64,000 nt of DNA from Propionispira arboris (GCF_900109225.1 NZ_FNZK01000019.1:1-64000); one strand, 5' to 3'; counted from the first letter of the stretch, positions 34,943 to 44,532 are shown. Made by a program: numbers and translations. The notes: a model not told the origin generated them from the sequence alone.

Positions 34943-36325
34943 TTATTTTTTCATTACAGAATGCAAAATCCCTATCCCTTTTTGAATTTCTTCAGGTTCT
35001 AAATGTCCATATCCTAACAAGAGTTTATTTAAATGCCGACCTTTTTGAATTCCATGATAGTCGACTGAAGTGATTTTAAGACCATTCCTCTTGCAACGTC
35101 CAAAAAAATCCGAATCAAAATTCCCCTTTTGAAATTCTATGGCAAGATGCAGACCCGCAGCATCGCCCCAACTTCTCCAAGTATCAGCAAAATGGAATTT
35201 CAAGGCTTCTAATAATACCGTTCTTCGCTCCCCATACAATTTTTTCATAGATCGAATATGTCGATCAAATTTTCTTGTACGAAGAAATTCTGCCAAAGCA
35301 GCTTGCTCAAAGGGCGTATTTTGAACATCCGTGTGTAAACGAAGTTCACACCAGTCCGCTTGCAGCTCCTGCGGTAAAATCACATAACCAATCCGAATTG
35401 CTGGAAATAATGTTTTACTGAACGTGCCTATATAGATCACCTTATTTGGTGCCATGGCGTAAAGTGGCGCTATCGGATCTCCCAAATAACGAAACTCACT
35501 GTCATAATCATCTTCTACCAAATAAGCTTCATTGGCTTTAGCATATCGAACCAACGCCGCTCGGCGAACAGCTGGTAAAATCCCACCTAAAGGGAATTGA
35601 TGGGACGGCGTCGTGTATACTGCTCGAACCTTGGTTTTATTCAGCAACTCTGTTTGAATTCCGTGCTCATCAACAGGAATAGGCTCGATGCTGCATCCTG
35701 TATTTAGAATTGTTTTCAAAACACCCTGATTACATGGATCTTCTATCGCAATTTTATTTCCATGCCCGCCAAGAAGATTGCTAATCAGGTGCAACGCCTG
35801 AGTAGCACCTGAACTAATAAAAATATCCTGTTCCTGCACACTTAATCCCTTACTACGAAGCAGCCATGCAGAAATCTCGCTGCGCAGCGTAATCAGCCCC
35901 TGGGGATTGCTGTAACCGAAATCGTCCAATTGCAATGTTGCAGTAGTTTTATGCATCATTTGCTGCCAAAGGTATTGAGGAAAACGCTTCAAATCTGGAC
36001 GTCCGGTTTGAAAATCAACGATATAATGAGGTTTTTTTCTGACTTTAATCTCAATCTTTTTTTCTAAAGCTGTTTCAAGCTGCAGTCCTTCTGCTATACG
36101 GGTCGGTGCTCCTTGACGATGCAGAACAAACCCTTCCGCAATGAGCATCTCGTAAGCCTCACATACCGTATTACGCGATACTTTTATTTGTTCAGCTAGT
36201 TCTCTCGTAGAAGGCAATGCCACGCCTGCGGTAAGAACTCCTGTAAAAATCTGATCGCGTATTTTTTGATAAATTTGTCGTTTTATCGGAATCGCACTTT
36301 TCCGCTGTACTTGAATGCTATACAT
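34943..36325 (-). CDS. MocR/PdxR-type regulator (GntR HTH fused to aminotransferase fold)
   Basis: 460 aa. Residues 1-75 are a GntR winged helix (LPSTRELAEQIKVSRNTVCEAYE); residues 110-460 are a class I aminotransferase fold with VEDDYDSEFRY and the PLP lysine in GTFSKTLFPAIRIGY. MocR proteins use PLP or an amino acid ligand to control divergent neighbours, here an EamA exporter. Repeated ACTGGTAT-type boxes lie in the shared 117-bp intergenic region. It could regulate PLP synthesis genes elsewhere or the exporter next to it. Confidence 0.93.
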   Translation of the reverse strand: MYSIQVQRKSAIPIKRQIYQKIRDQIFTGVLTAGVALPSTRELAEQIKVSRNTVCEAYEMLIAEGFVLHRQGAPTRIAEGLQLETALEKKIEIKVRKKPHYIVDFQTGRPDLKRFPQYLWQQMMHKTTATLQLDDFGYSNPQGLITLRSEISAWLLRSKGLSVQEQDIFISSGATQALHLISNLLGGHGNKIAIEDPCNQGVLKTILNTGCSIEPIPVDEHGIQTELLNKTKVRAVYTTPSHQFPLGGILPAVRRAALVRYAKANEAYLVEDDYDSEFRYLGDPIAPLYAMAPNKVIYIGTFSKTLFPAIRIGYVILPQELQADWCELRLHTDVQNTPFEQAALAEFLRTRKFDRHIRSMKKLYGERRTVLLEALKFHFADTWRSWGDAAGLHLAIEFQKGNFDSDFFGRCKRNGLKITSVDYHGIQKGRHLNKLLLGYGHLEPEEIQKGIGILHSVMKK

Positions 36326-36339
36326 AAATCCTCCACTGG

Positions 36340-36382
36340 ACTGGTATATTATTGGTTATACTGGAACTTTATCCATACCAGT
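36340..36382. promoter_or_regulatory. MocR operator cluster
   Basis: Three boxes: ACTGGTAT (36340-36347), TATACTGG (36357-36364) and ATACCAGT (36375-36382). The outer two are exact inverted repeats. They sit between the divergent mocR-type and EamA genes, the usual place for such sites. Confidence 0.7.
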
Positions 36383-36442
36383 TAATCAAATATAATTATA
36401 GCATATCAGATTGAAATGATCACATTTTTAGGAGGATACACT

Positions 36443-37396
36443 ATGCAGCAAATAAAAGGAATGTTGTTTTTATTAGGGGCATTTACATTGGCTGGTACTT
36501 CTGTAGTTGCAGCGCGATATGTTACCGGAAAATTAGGTCCGTATACTATAACGTGTGTCAGTCTGCTTTTTGCCATATTATTTTTATTACCTCTCACCCG
36601 ATGGAAAACCATAGAGAGTCTTTTCCATTTAACAGGCAAAGATTGGATTTATTTATTCTTTCAGTCCGTATGTGGTGTTTTTTTATATCGTATGTTTTTA
36701 TTGTTTGGACTACTTCATACAAGTTCTGCAGAAGCTGGTATTTTAACCGGAGCAACTCCCGCGATTACAGTAATTCTTTCAAGAGTTCTCTTAAAAGAAA
36801 AAATAACGTCCATTAAACTATTTGGTATTTTTTGTACTGTTGCCGGAATTTTATTAATCCAAAATATCTTTACAGCCACAGATCATTTTTCTATGGCACA
36901 TCTTGTCGGGAACCTATTCGTCATCTGTTCTGCGACTTGTGAATCTCTATTTAACACTTGCTCTAAGATTGCCATTACCACAAAAAAAGCTGGGTCAAGC
37001 ACTACACTGTCCCCCATAATTCAGACTATACTGGTTAGTCTCATTGCAATCGTTCTTTGTCTGCTCCCGGCCAGTCTTGAACAGCCACTTGCGCTTCTTG
37101 CACAGGCAGACCAGACAGAATGGTTTGCACTTATTTGGTATGGTGTCTTCGTAACTGCACTCGCATATATTTTTTGGTATGCGGGAATTAAGCATTGTAC
37201 ACTTGCGACTGCAGCTGCCTTTTCCGGCATGATTCCTTTTACTGCATTAGTTTTATCCGTTTTAATTTTAAAGGAACAGACCACTATGCAACAATGGATT
37301 GGTTGTATACTACTGATAACAAGTATGGTCTTAATTGGTTTCACAAAAGAATCTTCAAATATTAAAATAAGCTCCGAATCAAAAGAGGCAATATAA
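36443..37396 (+). CDS. EamA/DMT-family transporter
   Basis: 317 aa with ten membrane segments in two EamA repeats (TLAGTSVVAARYVTG, SSAEAGILTGATPAITVI, and the second repeat ending AAAFSGMIPFTALVLSVLILKE). The family exports amino acids, nucleosides or other metabolites. The ATG at 36443 has AGGAGG upstream; the frame could start at 36416 but without a binding site. Its divergent MocR regulator suggests control by an amino acid or PLP. Confidence 0.88.
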   Translation: MQQIKGMLFLLGAFTLAGTSVVAARYVTGKLGPYTITCVSLLFAILFLLPLTRWKTIESLFHLTGKDWIYLFFQSVCGVFLYRMFLLFGLLHTSSAEAGILTGATPAITVILSRVLLKEKITSIKLFGIFCTVAGILLIQNIFTATDHFSMAHLVGNLFVICSATCESLFNTCSKIAITTKKAGSSTTLSPIIQTILVSLIAIVLCLLPASLEQPLALLAQADQTEWFALIWYGVFVTALAYIFWYAGIKHCTLATAAAFSGMIPFTALVLSVLILKEQTTMQQWIGCILLITSMVLIGFTKESSNIKISSESKEAI

Positions 37397-37435
37397 AAAC
37401 AACGCAGCGGTTTTCACACTCGCTGCGTTGTTTTT
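37395..37435. terminator. Bidirectional terminator between EamA and murI
   Basis: AACAACGCAGCG pairs exactly with CGCTGCGTTGTT, with A5 before and T5 after; it serves both convergent genes and overlaps the last codons of murI. Confidence 0.9.
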
Positions 37436-38219
37436 ATATTTCGAGACTATCCAGTCTTTTCAATAAGCCTTTATATTGTTCTAACATATCCCCATCTTCC
37501 AATCGAATCGATGAATTATAATATACAACCTGTCCGCTGCCTCCGCCTAGGGCATTTCTTTTCTTCAACTGGTGCTGTAGGTTTTTTATTGTACCAATAT
37601 TCCCGTCAATAATTGCCATTTCCGGTGGCAGTATTTTTCTGAAAGTATCTTTGAAAAATGGAAAATGCGTACAACCTAGAACGATAGCATCATAATCTGA
37701 AAGATGATACGGTGCAAAGACTTCTTCCAAATACGGACGAACCATCTTTTCCTCAAAAGAGAATTTTTCTGCCAGCTCTACTAATCCGGGCAAAGGCAGA
37801 AGATCTACTATATTTTCACCGTCAAGTTTTGCTATAAGGTTATGCAACTTTTCTTCCCGTAGCGTCAACGCAGTAGCCGTTACAAAAACACGACGCCCTG
37901 GTTGCGACTTCTTCTCCAGTGCTGGTTTTACAGCTGGTTCCATTCCAATAATGGGCAAATCTTTATATTTTTCGCGCAAACTCTGAACGGCTACACTCGT
38001 TGCCGTATTACATGCAATGACAATCGCTTTAACGCCTTGTTGAACAATAAAGTCCATGGATTCAAAAATATATTTTCTTACATCTTCTTTTGGCTTTGGC
38101 CCATAAGGAACGTGCGCCGTATCCGCATAGTAAATATAGTCTTCATCCGGCATTCTTTTCATTAAATCATGCAGAACCGTCATACCGCCCAGTCCTGAAT
38201 CAAAAACTGCAATTTGCAT
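37434..38219 (-). CDS. murI: Glutamate racemase
   Basis: 261 aa. Both catalytic cysteines are in place: VIACNTATSVAV and VLGCTHFPFF, along with AVFDSGLGGMTV at the N-terminus and DTAHVPYG. It interconverts L- and D-glutamate for peptidoglycan synthesis. The ATG at 38219 has GGGGGAAG upstream; an ATG at 38243 is less well placed. It is transcribed alone. Confidence 0.95.
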   Translation of the reverse strand: MQIAVFDSGLGGMTVLHDLMKRMPDEDYIYYADTAHVPYGPKPKEDVRKYIFESMDFIVQQGVKAIVIACNTATSVAVQSLREKYKDLPIIGMEPAVKPALEKKSQPGRRVFVTATALTLREEKLHNLIAKLDGENIVDLLPLPGLVELAEKFSFEEKMVRPYLEEVFAPYHLSDYDAIVLGCTHFPFFKDTFRKILPPEMAIIDGNIGTIKNLQHQLKKRNALGGGSGQVVYYNSSIRLEDGDMLEQYKGLLKRLDSLEI

Positions 38220-38389
38220 TGATTCTTCCCCCATACTATTCATCTATAAAAAATTAGAAATTTGTAAAAAAACTTAAAATCACTCGTCTTTTTGCATATT
38301 CTATTGTATCGCATTTTCAAATTTCGTCAATGCCATAAGCTGTTTCAATAAAAAATATAATCAACACAGGAATCAGCAAATAGTCTATC

Positions 38390-39544
38390 TCATTTTTTAT
38401 ACATTGATAAAAAATCTTTTCTATTTAAGATAATTGTAACAACTGAGGCTATACTTCCTAATAGAACTAATCCACCCCAACCATATAGCTCACCTAAAAT
38501 ACTACCAGCTTTGGTTCCTAATGCACCTCCTAAAAAATAAGCTGTCATAAAAGCAGTATTTAATCTACCTCTCGCACTTTCATTTAAAGAAAAAACTCTA
38601 AGCTGATTCCCGATAACACTATGTCTGGCAGAAACATCCAATAATATCATAAACGTCAATACAATCATTATACTCCATACAGAAAAATACATTACACAAA
38701 AACCCAGCAAAGAAATCACTCCCCCCACTGCAACAACAAAGCCCGGAGTATAAATATCAGCCATGCGCCCAATATAAGGAGCAACAATTATTCCTGCGAT
38801 TCCACTTAATCCAAGCAATCCCACTTCATAACTTGTAAGAAAAAATGGCGTTGAGCTTGTCAAATATGCCACCGATCCCCATAGTGCACTATACGCACCA
38901 AAAATAAGAAAACCACTCAAACAAGAACGTCTCAATTCTTTTTCATGTAGAAATAAAGAACATGTAGATTTTATTAACATTTTATAATTCAATTGATGAT
39001 TTCCTTTATTCGCAGGAAAATTAAAAGATATAAATAAGATACTACCTATATCTATAAACGAAGCCACAAAAAAGACTGCACGCCACCCCCAAATTTCACC
39101 GATATATCCAGAAAGCAACCGTGCTACTAAAATTCCTGTTACTAATCCAGAAAGTAAAATACCAATTGCCTTACCTCGATTTTTCTTGTCCACATAGGAT
39201 GGTGCAGCTGGAATTATAATTTGTGCACCGATGGATGTTATTCCAATAAAAAAATTTAGTACTTCTAATAATAAAAAAGACTCCGATATTGCTATTATAA
39301 AAGATGCAATTAGATTAATAAAAAGCAAGATTTGCAATAATCTTTTTCTATTGACTTTGTCCCCGAGTGGAACTAAAAAGAGCAACCCTACAGCATATGA
39401 TAATTGAACTATCGTAGGAATATTTCCGATTTGCGCTTGTGTAACGCCAAAAGATTTCGCTAAAATCATTAATATTGGCTGACTATAATAGATATTGGCT
39501 ACACAAAATGCACATATCATAGACATCAAATAAATAAGACGCAT
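38390..39544 (-). CDS. MFS transporter
   Basis: 384 aa with about twelve membrane segments (ANIYYSQPILMILAKSFGVTQ, LLFLVPLGDKVNRKRLL, NFFIGITSIGAQIIIPAAP). This matches the drug:H+ antiporter branch typified by YgaY/YdhP-like exporters. Its substrate is unknown. It is divergent from an MmyB-type XRE regulator, which probably controls it. Confidence 0.85.
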   Translation of the reverse strand: MRLIYLMSMICAFCVANIYYSQPILMILAKSFGVTQAQIGNIPTIVQLSYAVGLLFLVPLGDKVNRKRLLQILLFINLIASFIIAISESFLLLEVLNFFIGITSIGAQIIIPAAPSYVDKKNRGKAIGILLSGLVTGILVARLLSGYIGEIWGWRAVFFVASFIDIGSILFISFNFPANKGNHQLNYKMLIKSTCSLFLHEKELRRSCLSGFLIFGAYSALWGSVAYLTSSTPFFLTSYEVGLLGLSGIAGIIVAPYIGRMADIYTPGFVVAVGGVISLLGFCVMYFSVWSIMIVLTFMILLDVSARHSVIGNQLRVFSLNESARGRLNTAFMTAYFLGGALGTKAGSILGELYGWGGLVLLGSIASVVTIILNRKDFLSMYKK

Positions 39545-39666
39545 TATTATACCAAACCTTTCAACGATAAATTCATTTTTAATTGCACTATTTTGCTACG
39601 CTAATGTGCAATCAAGTTGACTCTGCTATTTTATAATATTAGTATAGAAAGAACAAGATAACTTAT

Positions 39667-39693
39667 AAACCTAGGATTATTTCTCCTAGGTTT
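39667..39693. promoter_or_regulatory. Palindrome in front of the XRE regulator gene
   Basis: AAACCTAGG (39667-39675) and CCTAGGTTT (39685-39693) are exact inverted repeats, 16 bases before the regulator's start codon and close to its ribosome binding site. It could be the regulator's own operator or an mRNA hairpin limiting translation. Confidence 0.5.
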
Positions 39694-39709
39694 AAGCAGG
39701 GAGAGTCAT

Positions 39710-40558
39710 ATGAAAATCCACGAAGATAGGCGAAGAAAAAATCTCGGCGTATTTCTTAAAACAAGGCGTAAAAACTTAATACCTGAAAGCTATGGATTTC
39801 ATAGCAAAAGCAGAAGAACCACTGGTCTTCGACGCGAAGAAGTTTCATTATTAATTGATGTTAGCGTAGATTGGTATACCCGCTTAGAACAAGGTCGAGA
39901 TATCCATGTATCCTCTAGAGTTTTAGATAATATAGCTGATGTTTTTCATTTAGATACGAATGAACGAACCTATTTATTCTTACTGTCACAACAAACAGTT
40001 CCAGTGGATACAGTCCCCCAAAAAGATACAATAACCCCATCACTTCAAACTTTTTTAGATAAGCAAGGAACAAGCCCTTCCTATATTACAAACTTAAAAT
40101 GGGATATTATCGCATGGAATAACGCAGCATGTGTAGTCTTTGGAGATTACAATAAGATGAATCGTTTTTATCGCAACTCTATTTGGCGAGCGTTCCACTC
40201 CCAATATATGAAAAATATATTAGACGACTGGGGGGCACACGCAAAAAAAAGAGTTGCACAGTTCAGAGCCAGCTATAGCCGCTTATATAAAGATCCATGG
40301 TGGGAATCTATGTTAAATGATCTCATATTGGATAAAGACTTTAAAAGCTGGTGGGACTTATACAATATACAGGAGTCACCAGATGGTGATAAGTTATTGC
40401 ACCATCCAATTGCGGGAACTTTACATTTGGGATATTTATCTTTCCGATGGTGTGATAATCCTAATTTGCTAATTACAATACATCTGCCTACCGATGAAGA
40501 ATCCTCTGATAAAATAAAGAATTTAATAAATAATTATGAATTACAACATAAGAAATAA
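39710..40558 (+). CDS. XRE regulator with MmyB-like ligand-binding domain
   Basis: 282 aa. Residues 10-75 are a helix-turn-helix in the MmyB style (LKTRRKNLIPES, RTTGLRREEVSLLIDVSVDWYTRLEQGRD); the rest is the MmyB ligand-binding domain (NLKWDIIAWNNAACVVFGDY, HHPIAGTLHLGYLSF). Members often regulate a divergent neighbour, here an MFS exporter. GGGAGAG precedes the ATG. The ligand is unknown; fatty acids have been proposed for relatives. Confidence 0.9.
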   Translation: MKIHEDRRRKNLGVFLKTRRKNLIPESYGFHSKSRRTTGLRREEVSLLIDVSVDWYTRLEQGRDIHVSSRVLDNIADVFHLDTNERTYLFLLSQQTVPVDTVPQKDTITPSLQTFLDKQGTSPSYITNLKWDIIAWNNAACVVFGDYNKMNRFYRNSIWRAFHSQYMKNILDDWGAHAKKRVAQFRASYSRLYKDPWWESMLNDLILDKDFKSWWDLYNIQESPDGDKLLHHPIAGTLHLGYLSFRWCDNPNLLITIHLPTDEESSDKIKNLINNYELQHKK

Positions 40559-40572
40559 TAACCTTATAAGCA

Positions 40573-40617
40573 TTAAAAATGCCGTTACCTTGACACTATG
40601 TCATTTGGTAACGGCAT
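40573..40617 (-). terminator. Terminator after dapA
   Basis: ATGCCGTTACC pairs with GGTAACGGCAT (40579-40589, 40607-40617); on the minus strand the stem is followed by TTTTTAATG. Confidence 0.8.
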
Positions 40618-40657
40618 TCAAAAATTCACAATAAGAATAAATCTACAAAATTAAATA

Positions 40658-41521
40658 TTATCGCCCAACAACTTGATCAAGCTTTTTCTTTAATTGAGCT
40701 GATATTGGAATTAAAGGCAGCCTTGCTTCATCTGAATGAATAAGCCCCGCTCTATATAATACATATTTGATTGGCATTGGATTAGATTCCGTAAACAACA
40801 ATGAAATTAAATCGACTACATCATGCCACTTCTTCATCGCCGCATGATGATCATTATTTTTCATCGCCGCATACAGCGCAATAAATTTTTCCGTCTCTAT
40901 ATGGGCCGATGCCATGATTCCCCCATTTCCACCAAGTGCTAAGGAATTATAAAAAAAGCAATCTTCTCCGGTAAGTACTGAAAAATTCTCCGGTCTATTT
41001 AGCAGTAACTGCATGGATTGTTTTGTATCTCCACAAGAATCCTTTAAGCCTATTATATTTTTTAGTTCTGCCAAACGATAAATTGTCTCATTTTCCATAT
41101 TGATTCCCGTGCGATACGGAATATTATATAAGACGATATCTAAGTCCGTTGCCTCTGAAATCTTTCGAAAATGTTCATAAATACCTTCTTGAGAAGGACG
41201 ATTATAAAATGGACACACCGAGAGAATTCCATTCACCTTATACTTTTCGACGATTTTTAGTTGCTTTACCAAACGTCTAGTATCATTTCCGCCGCAACCA
41301 ACAAAAATCGGTACGCGTCCATTCACATATTCAACAATCTGAGCAATGATTTCTTCATATTCAAGTTCATCAATCGTCGGAATTTCTCCCGTTGTTGCCA
41401 ATGGCATAAATCCATAAATTCCTTTATCAATATAATGCTCCACCATTTTTTTTAGTGCTGGAAAATCTACATGATCGTTAAGAAACGGAGTAATTATTGG
41501 CAGCCAAACACCTTCAATCAA
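40658..41521 (-). CDS. dapA: DapA family (4-hydroxy-tetrahydrodipicolinate synthase-like) aldolase
   Basis: 287 aa TIM barrel with the family motifs: PLATTGEIPTID (substrate loop), CPFYNRPSQEGIYEHF, YNIPYRTG (catalytic Tyr) and the Schiff-base Lys in IIGLKDSCGD. It condenses pyruvate with aspartate semialdehyde or splits related 2-keto sugars. Since it is alone and divergent from a LysR regulator, it might be a catabolic paralogue rather than the biosynthetic enzyme. Confidence 0.85.
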   Translation of the reverse strand: MIEGVWLPIITPFLNDHVDFPALKKMVEHYIDKGIYGFMPLATTGEIPTIDELEYEEIIAQIVEYVNGRVPIFVGCGGNDTRRLVKQLKIVEKYKVNGILSVCPFYNRPSQEGIYEHFRKISEATDLDIVLYNIPYRTGINMENETIYRLAELKNIIGLKDSCGDTKQSMQLLLNRPENFSVLTGEDCFFYNSLALGGNGGIMASAHIETEKFIALYAAMKNNDHHAAMKKWHDVVDLISLLFTESNPMPIKYVLYRAGLIHSDEARLPLIPISAQLKKKLDQVVGR

Positions 41522-41670
41522 AATCTTCCACCTCCATTAAATTTTATTTTCTCGATAATTTTGCTATAATCAACTATAATATACATTTTTATCGTACGGC
41601 ATACAAGAACATATGTACAACGAAAAATACGAATGACTATGATCGAAAAATTAGATGGGAGTAGTTTTCT

Positions 41671-42555
41671 ATGGATATTCAGCATTTGACCTCTTTTATT
41701 GAGATTGCAAACTCAAAGAGTTTTACTAAAACAGCCGAAAAATTGGGTTATGTACAATCGAGTGTTTCCGCTCACATCAACACCCTCGAAAAAGAATTGG
41801 GGGTTAAACTATTTTATCGACAAACGGGCAAAGGCGTACAGCTCACAACCGAAGGTAACCGTGTATTACCGCTTGCCGAACAAATTGTCAGTCTAGCCTC
41901 ACAATTGATAAAACCAGGCATTTCATCACCAGAAACTTTATCAATTGCCACCATTGAATCTTTGAGTCGAACTCGCCTAAAAGATCTCTTTCATGCTTAT
42001 CCGGCTACCCATCCCAATATCAATTTAGTTATAAATTACGGCAACTGCACGGATAATCTCAATCAACTGCGCCAGGGAAAAGTAGACATTGCGATTGTTC
42101 TCGCACCCAAAATTATTGATCCCGAATTTTCCATACAAGTCTTTTCGCAAGAATCACTGAGTGTCTTGGTTTCCCCAGAGCATCCTCTCGCAAAAAAGGA
42201 AGAACTTACACCTGCTGATTTCCATCAACTTGATATAATTCTGACAGAAAAAGGCTGCAGTTATCATGATTTATTTATTCGCTATATCAAAAAAAACCAT
42301 ATCACCCCACGAAAAATTGTAGAGATCAACAGTATTTCCGCAATCCTTGAATTAATCCACACCTGTCAGGGAGTTACCTTTTTACCTGAAATTTCTGTAT
42401 TAAACCAAATCACAGCAAACAAACTGCACCCCCTAAAATTAATCGGACAAAAAACGGACATGTTCACTCAAATTGCCACCAGAAAAAACAAGACATCCGC
42501 TAACGCTATAAAACTATTTTTAAACGACTGTTCTTCGCATTCTACGTTGGAATAA
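41671..42555 (+). CDS. LysR family transcriptional regulator
   Basis: 294 aa. N-terminal winged helix (FIEIANSKSFTKTAEKLGYVQSSVSAHINTLEKELGVKLF) and a C-terminal substrate-binding domain (about 90-290: INLVINYGNCTDNLNQLRQGKVDIAIVL). It diverges from dapA across 149 bases, so it likely regulates that gene. The ligand is unknown. Confidence 0.93.
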   Translation: MDIQHLTSFIEIANSKSFTKTAEKLGYVQSSVSAHINTLEKELGVKLFYRQTGKGVQLTTEGNRVLPLAEQIVSLASQLIKPGISSPETLSIATIESLSRTRLKDLFHAYPATHPNINLVINYGNCTDNLNQLRQGKVDIAIVLAPKIIDPEFSIQVFSQESLSVLVSPEHPLAKKEELTPADFHQLDIILTEKGCSYHDLFIRYIKKNHITPRKIVEINSISAILELIHTCQGVTFLPEISVLNQITANKLHPLKLIGQKTDMFTQIATRKNKTSANAIKLFLNDCSSHSTLE

Positions 42556-42566
42556 AAGTTTCTGGA

Positions 42567-43097
42567 TTACTTATGCTTAACTATATAATCAATATAATGA
42601 TCAGCGCTCTGGTTGATTTCTGCATCGCTTGCCTGAAAAGATGAACCAAAAACAGCGAAATATGGTAATGCAATTGCTCCAACATGTATTGTACTAGCTT
42701 TAAATGGCGTAATTAATTCATCTATTGTAAATGAAACCGACCCTGTACATGTGTAATTTTCTTTTTTATCCCCTATCGACATTGCTATGCCGATTTTTTT
42801 CCCTTTTAGTTTATTACCCTTTGAACCATAAGCCCAGCCATGAGTAAAAACCTCATCGAACCATTTTTTTAGTAAAGGTGGATAGCTATACCAATACAAC
42901 GGAAACTGGAGAATAATATGATCGTAAGTCTCTAAGAGTTTTTGTTCGCGTTTAACATCAATATCCATGTTTGGATATTCTTTATAAAGCTCGTGAATCA
43001 CAATTTCACTTGGATGTTGAATGAGCTCCTGTTTCCACCTTTTGTTTACTCTTGAATCTTTAATGCAGGGATGCGCTAAAATTATAAGTGATTTCAT
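42567..43097 (-). CDS. NAD(P)H oxidoreductase, flavodoxin-like fold (KefF/MdaB family)
   Basis: 176 aa. Flavodoxin-2 pattern: LIILAHPCIKDSRVNK (FMN-binding start), HIILQFPLYWYSYPPLLKKWFDEVFTHGWAYG and GKKIGIAMSIG. These enzymes reduce quinones or act as ancillary subunits of K+ efflux systems. Divergent from an HxlR regulator, a classic arrangement for quinone- or aldehyde-stress response. Confidence 0.88.
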   Translation of the reverse strand: MKSLIILAHPCIKDSRVNKRWKQELIQHPSEIVIHELYKEYPNMDIDVKREQKLLETYDHIILQFPLYWYSYPPLLKKWFDEVFTHGWAYGSKGNKLKGKKIGIAMSIGDKKENYTCTGSVSFTIDELITPFKASTIHVGAIALPYFAVFGSSFQASDAEINQSADHYIDYIVKHK

Positions 43098-43127
43098 GGT
43101 AAATCATCTTCCTTTCAAACTGCTTTC

Positions 43128-43150
43128 ATATGATAACTCCATTATCATAT
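43128..43150. promoter_or_regulatory. Palindromic operator between oxidoreductase and HxlR genes
   Basis: ATATGATAA-CTCCA-TTATCATAT is a perfect 9-bp inverted repeat, about 30 bases upstream of the oxidoreductase start codon, well placed for HxlR binding. Confidence 0.6.
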
Positions 43151-43291
43151 ACAACCCACTATTAGTAAATACGCACCATAAAGTCAGTAAAAAGCTTACC
43201 TATAAGTATGTATTAGACTTGAAAGTAAATATATGTCATACTAGCATTATCATTTAAAATTTATAATTTTCAATGCATAGGAGATGATACT

Positions 43292-43645
43292 ATTAAGCAA
43301 TATAATTTAGGTATCGAGGCAACACTCGAAATACTCGGTGGAAAATGGAAAGCCCTTATTGTATGTCTACTTATAACGGGGACTAAAAGAACGGGCGAAT
43401 TGCAACGTCTTATCCCAGCTATCTCACAGAAGGTTCTCATACAGCAACTCCGTGAACTTGAAAGGGATGGCATTGTAGGTCGGCACGCATATAATGAAAT
43501 GCCACCCAAAGTTGAATATTATATAACTGAATATGGAGTTACCGCGAATAAAATCATCGATGTAATGTGTTCTTGGGGAAGAAAGAATATTAAAATGCGA
43601 CAAGAAAAGGGGGAAGCCGTAGAATTATTGGAAAATGAACTATAA
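43292..43645 (+). CDS. HxlR family regulator with apparent AUU start
   Basis: About 117 aa, a DUF24/HxlR winged helix: NLGIEATLEILGGKWKALIVCLL, RTGELQRLIPAISQKVLIQQLRELERDG and PPKVEYYITEYG. The first third of the domain is coded upstream of any ATG, GTG or TTG in that frame. The family's usual start position coincides with ATT at 43292, nine bases after an AGGAG ribosome binding site. So it appears to use AUU, or it has lost its start codon. It probably controls the divergent flavoprotein gene. Confidence 0.75.
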   Translation: MKQYNLGIEATLEILGGKWKALIVCLLITGTKRTGELQRLIPAISQKVLIQQLRELERDGIVGRHAYNEMPPKVEYYITEYGVTANKIIDVMCSWGRKNIKMRQEKGEAVELLENEL

Positions 43646-43689
43646 TTATAGCCTTAATTGATTCTTTACCATATTCCTCTAAGGCAAAG

Positions 43690-43729
43690 CAATAAGAAGA
43701 GCCGCTTTTATTAGCAGCTCTTCTTATTG
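43690..43729. terminator. Terminator between convergent HxlR and methyltransferase genes
   Basis: CAATAAGAAGAGC (43690-43702) and GCTCTTCTTATTG (43717-43729) are exact complements around a short loop. Confidence 0.75.
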
Positions 43730-43763
43730 TGTCGGAAAATACCAGCAAAACTATTTTTACCAG

Positions 43764-44429
43764 TTAATGTTTACAAAACAAAATATGCCAATGCCAGCCT
43801 ACCGAATGTAATTCATTATCATTGATAAATTCGTTAATATGCTGTACTGAAATGATCTCAAATTTTTTAAATAGTTTTTCTATTAAATTTATATCTGCAT
43901 AAAAATGTGGAATGCCATTTTCCGGACCATTTTCTACACGAATTTTTGTATTTTCATCCACAACCGGCCAAGATTGATGAAATCCCCATGCATTTTTAGA
44001 ACCCAGAGTTACATAACATTCTCCGCGAGGTCGCATAACACGAAATATTTCCTCCAATATCTTTTTTACGCCTTCGGTATCTGAATGTGATATAACATTT
44101 CTGCATAGGATGCAGTCAAACTGACTATCGTCATAAGGTAATTGAAGCATATCACCAACAGTACAATTGATTGCAAGTTCTTCGGTCTTTGCCCATTCTT
44201 TTGTTCTTGTAACAGCATACGCACTTAGATCAAAGGCCCAGGTAGTAAAACCATTTCCAGCAAAAAGTATACTGTGTCTGCCAAGTCCACAACCAAGATC
44301 CAAGAACTTATTCTTGTCTTGCTGTTTCCAACGATTAATAAGATAATAGCTTTCGATTGCTGGATTTCTCCAACATTTCGCATTATTCTCATCGACAATT
44401 TCCCATTTCCATGATTTTGATTTTATCAT
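43764..44429 (-). CDS. SAM-dependent class I methyltransferase
   Basis: 221 aa. Rossmann motif I is FLDLGCGLGRHSILFA, followed by TTWAFDLSAYAV (motif II), LPYDDSQFDCILCRNVISHS and VMRPRGECYVTLGS. It transfers a methyl group to an unidentified substrate. The ATG at 44429 has AAGGAAG upstream; 44447 does not. A terminator-like hairpin sits in its leader. Confidence 0.88.
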   Translation of the reverse strand: MIKSKSWKWEIVDENNAKCWRNPAIESYYLINRWKQQDKNKFLDLGCGLGRHSILFAGNGFTTWAFDLSAYAVTRTKEWAKTEELAINCTVGDMLQLPYDDSQFDCILCRNVISHSDTEGVKKILEEIFRVMRPRGECYVTLGSKNAWGFHQSWPVVDENTKIRVENGPENGIPHFYADINLIEKLFKKFEIISVQHINEFINDNELHSVGWHWHILFCKH

Positions 44430-44452
44430 AGTCTCTTCCTTCTTCATAAATT

Positions 44453-44488
44453 AAAAAGCGAATGCTCTCCGTCAGCATTCGCTTTTTT
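44453..44488. terminator. Terminator-like hairpin in the methyltransferase leader
   Basis: AAAAGCGAATGCT and AGCATTCGCTTTT form a perfect stem with T-runs on both strands, 24 bases upstream of the methyltransferase start. Since the next upstream gene is divergent, on the minus strand it can only act on the methyltransferase transcript, suggesting attenuation. Confidence 0.6.
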
Positions 44489-44532
44489 GTGCTATATAAA
44501 AACAAGTTATATTTTATAAATTTTATACTATT

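Noticed and set aside
36406-36639. Minus-strand frame at the start of the EamA gene
   Set aside because: It overlaps the EamA coding region and MocR operator area; the plus-strand gene explains the sequence.
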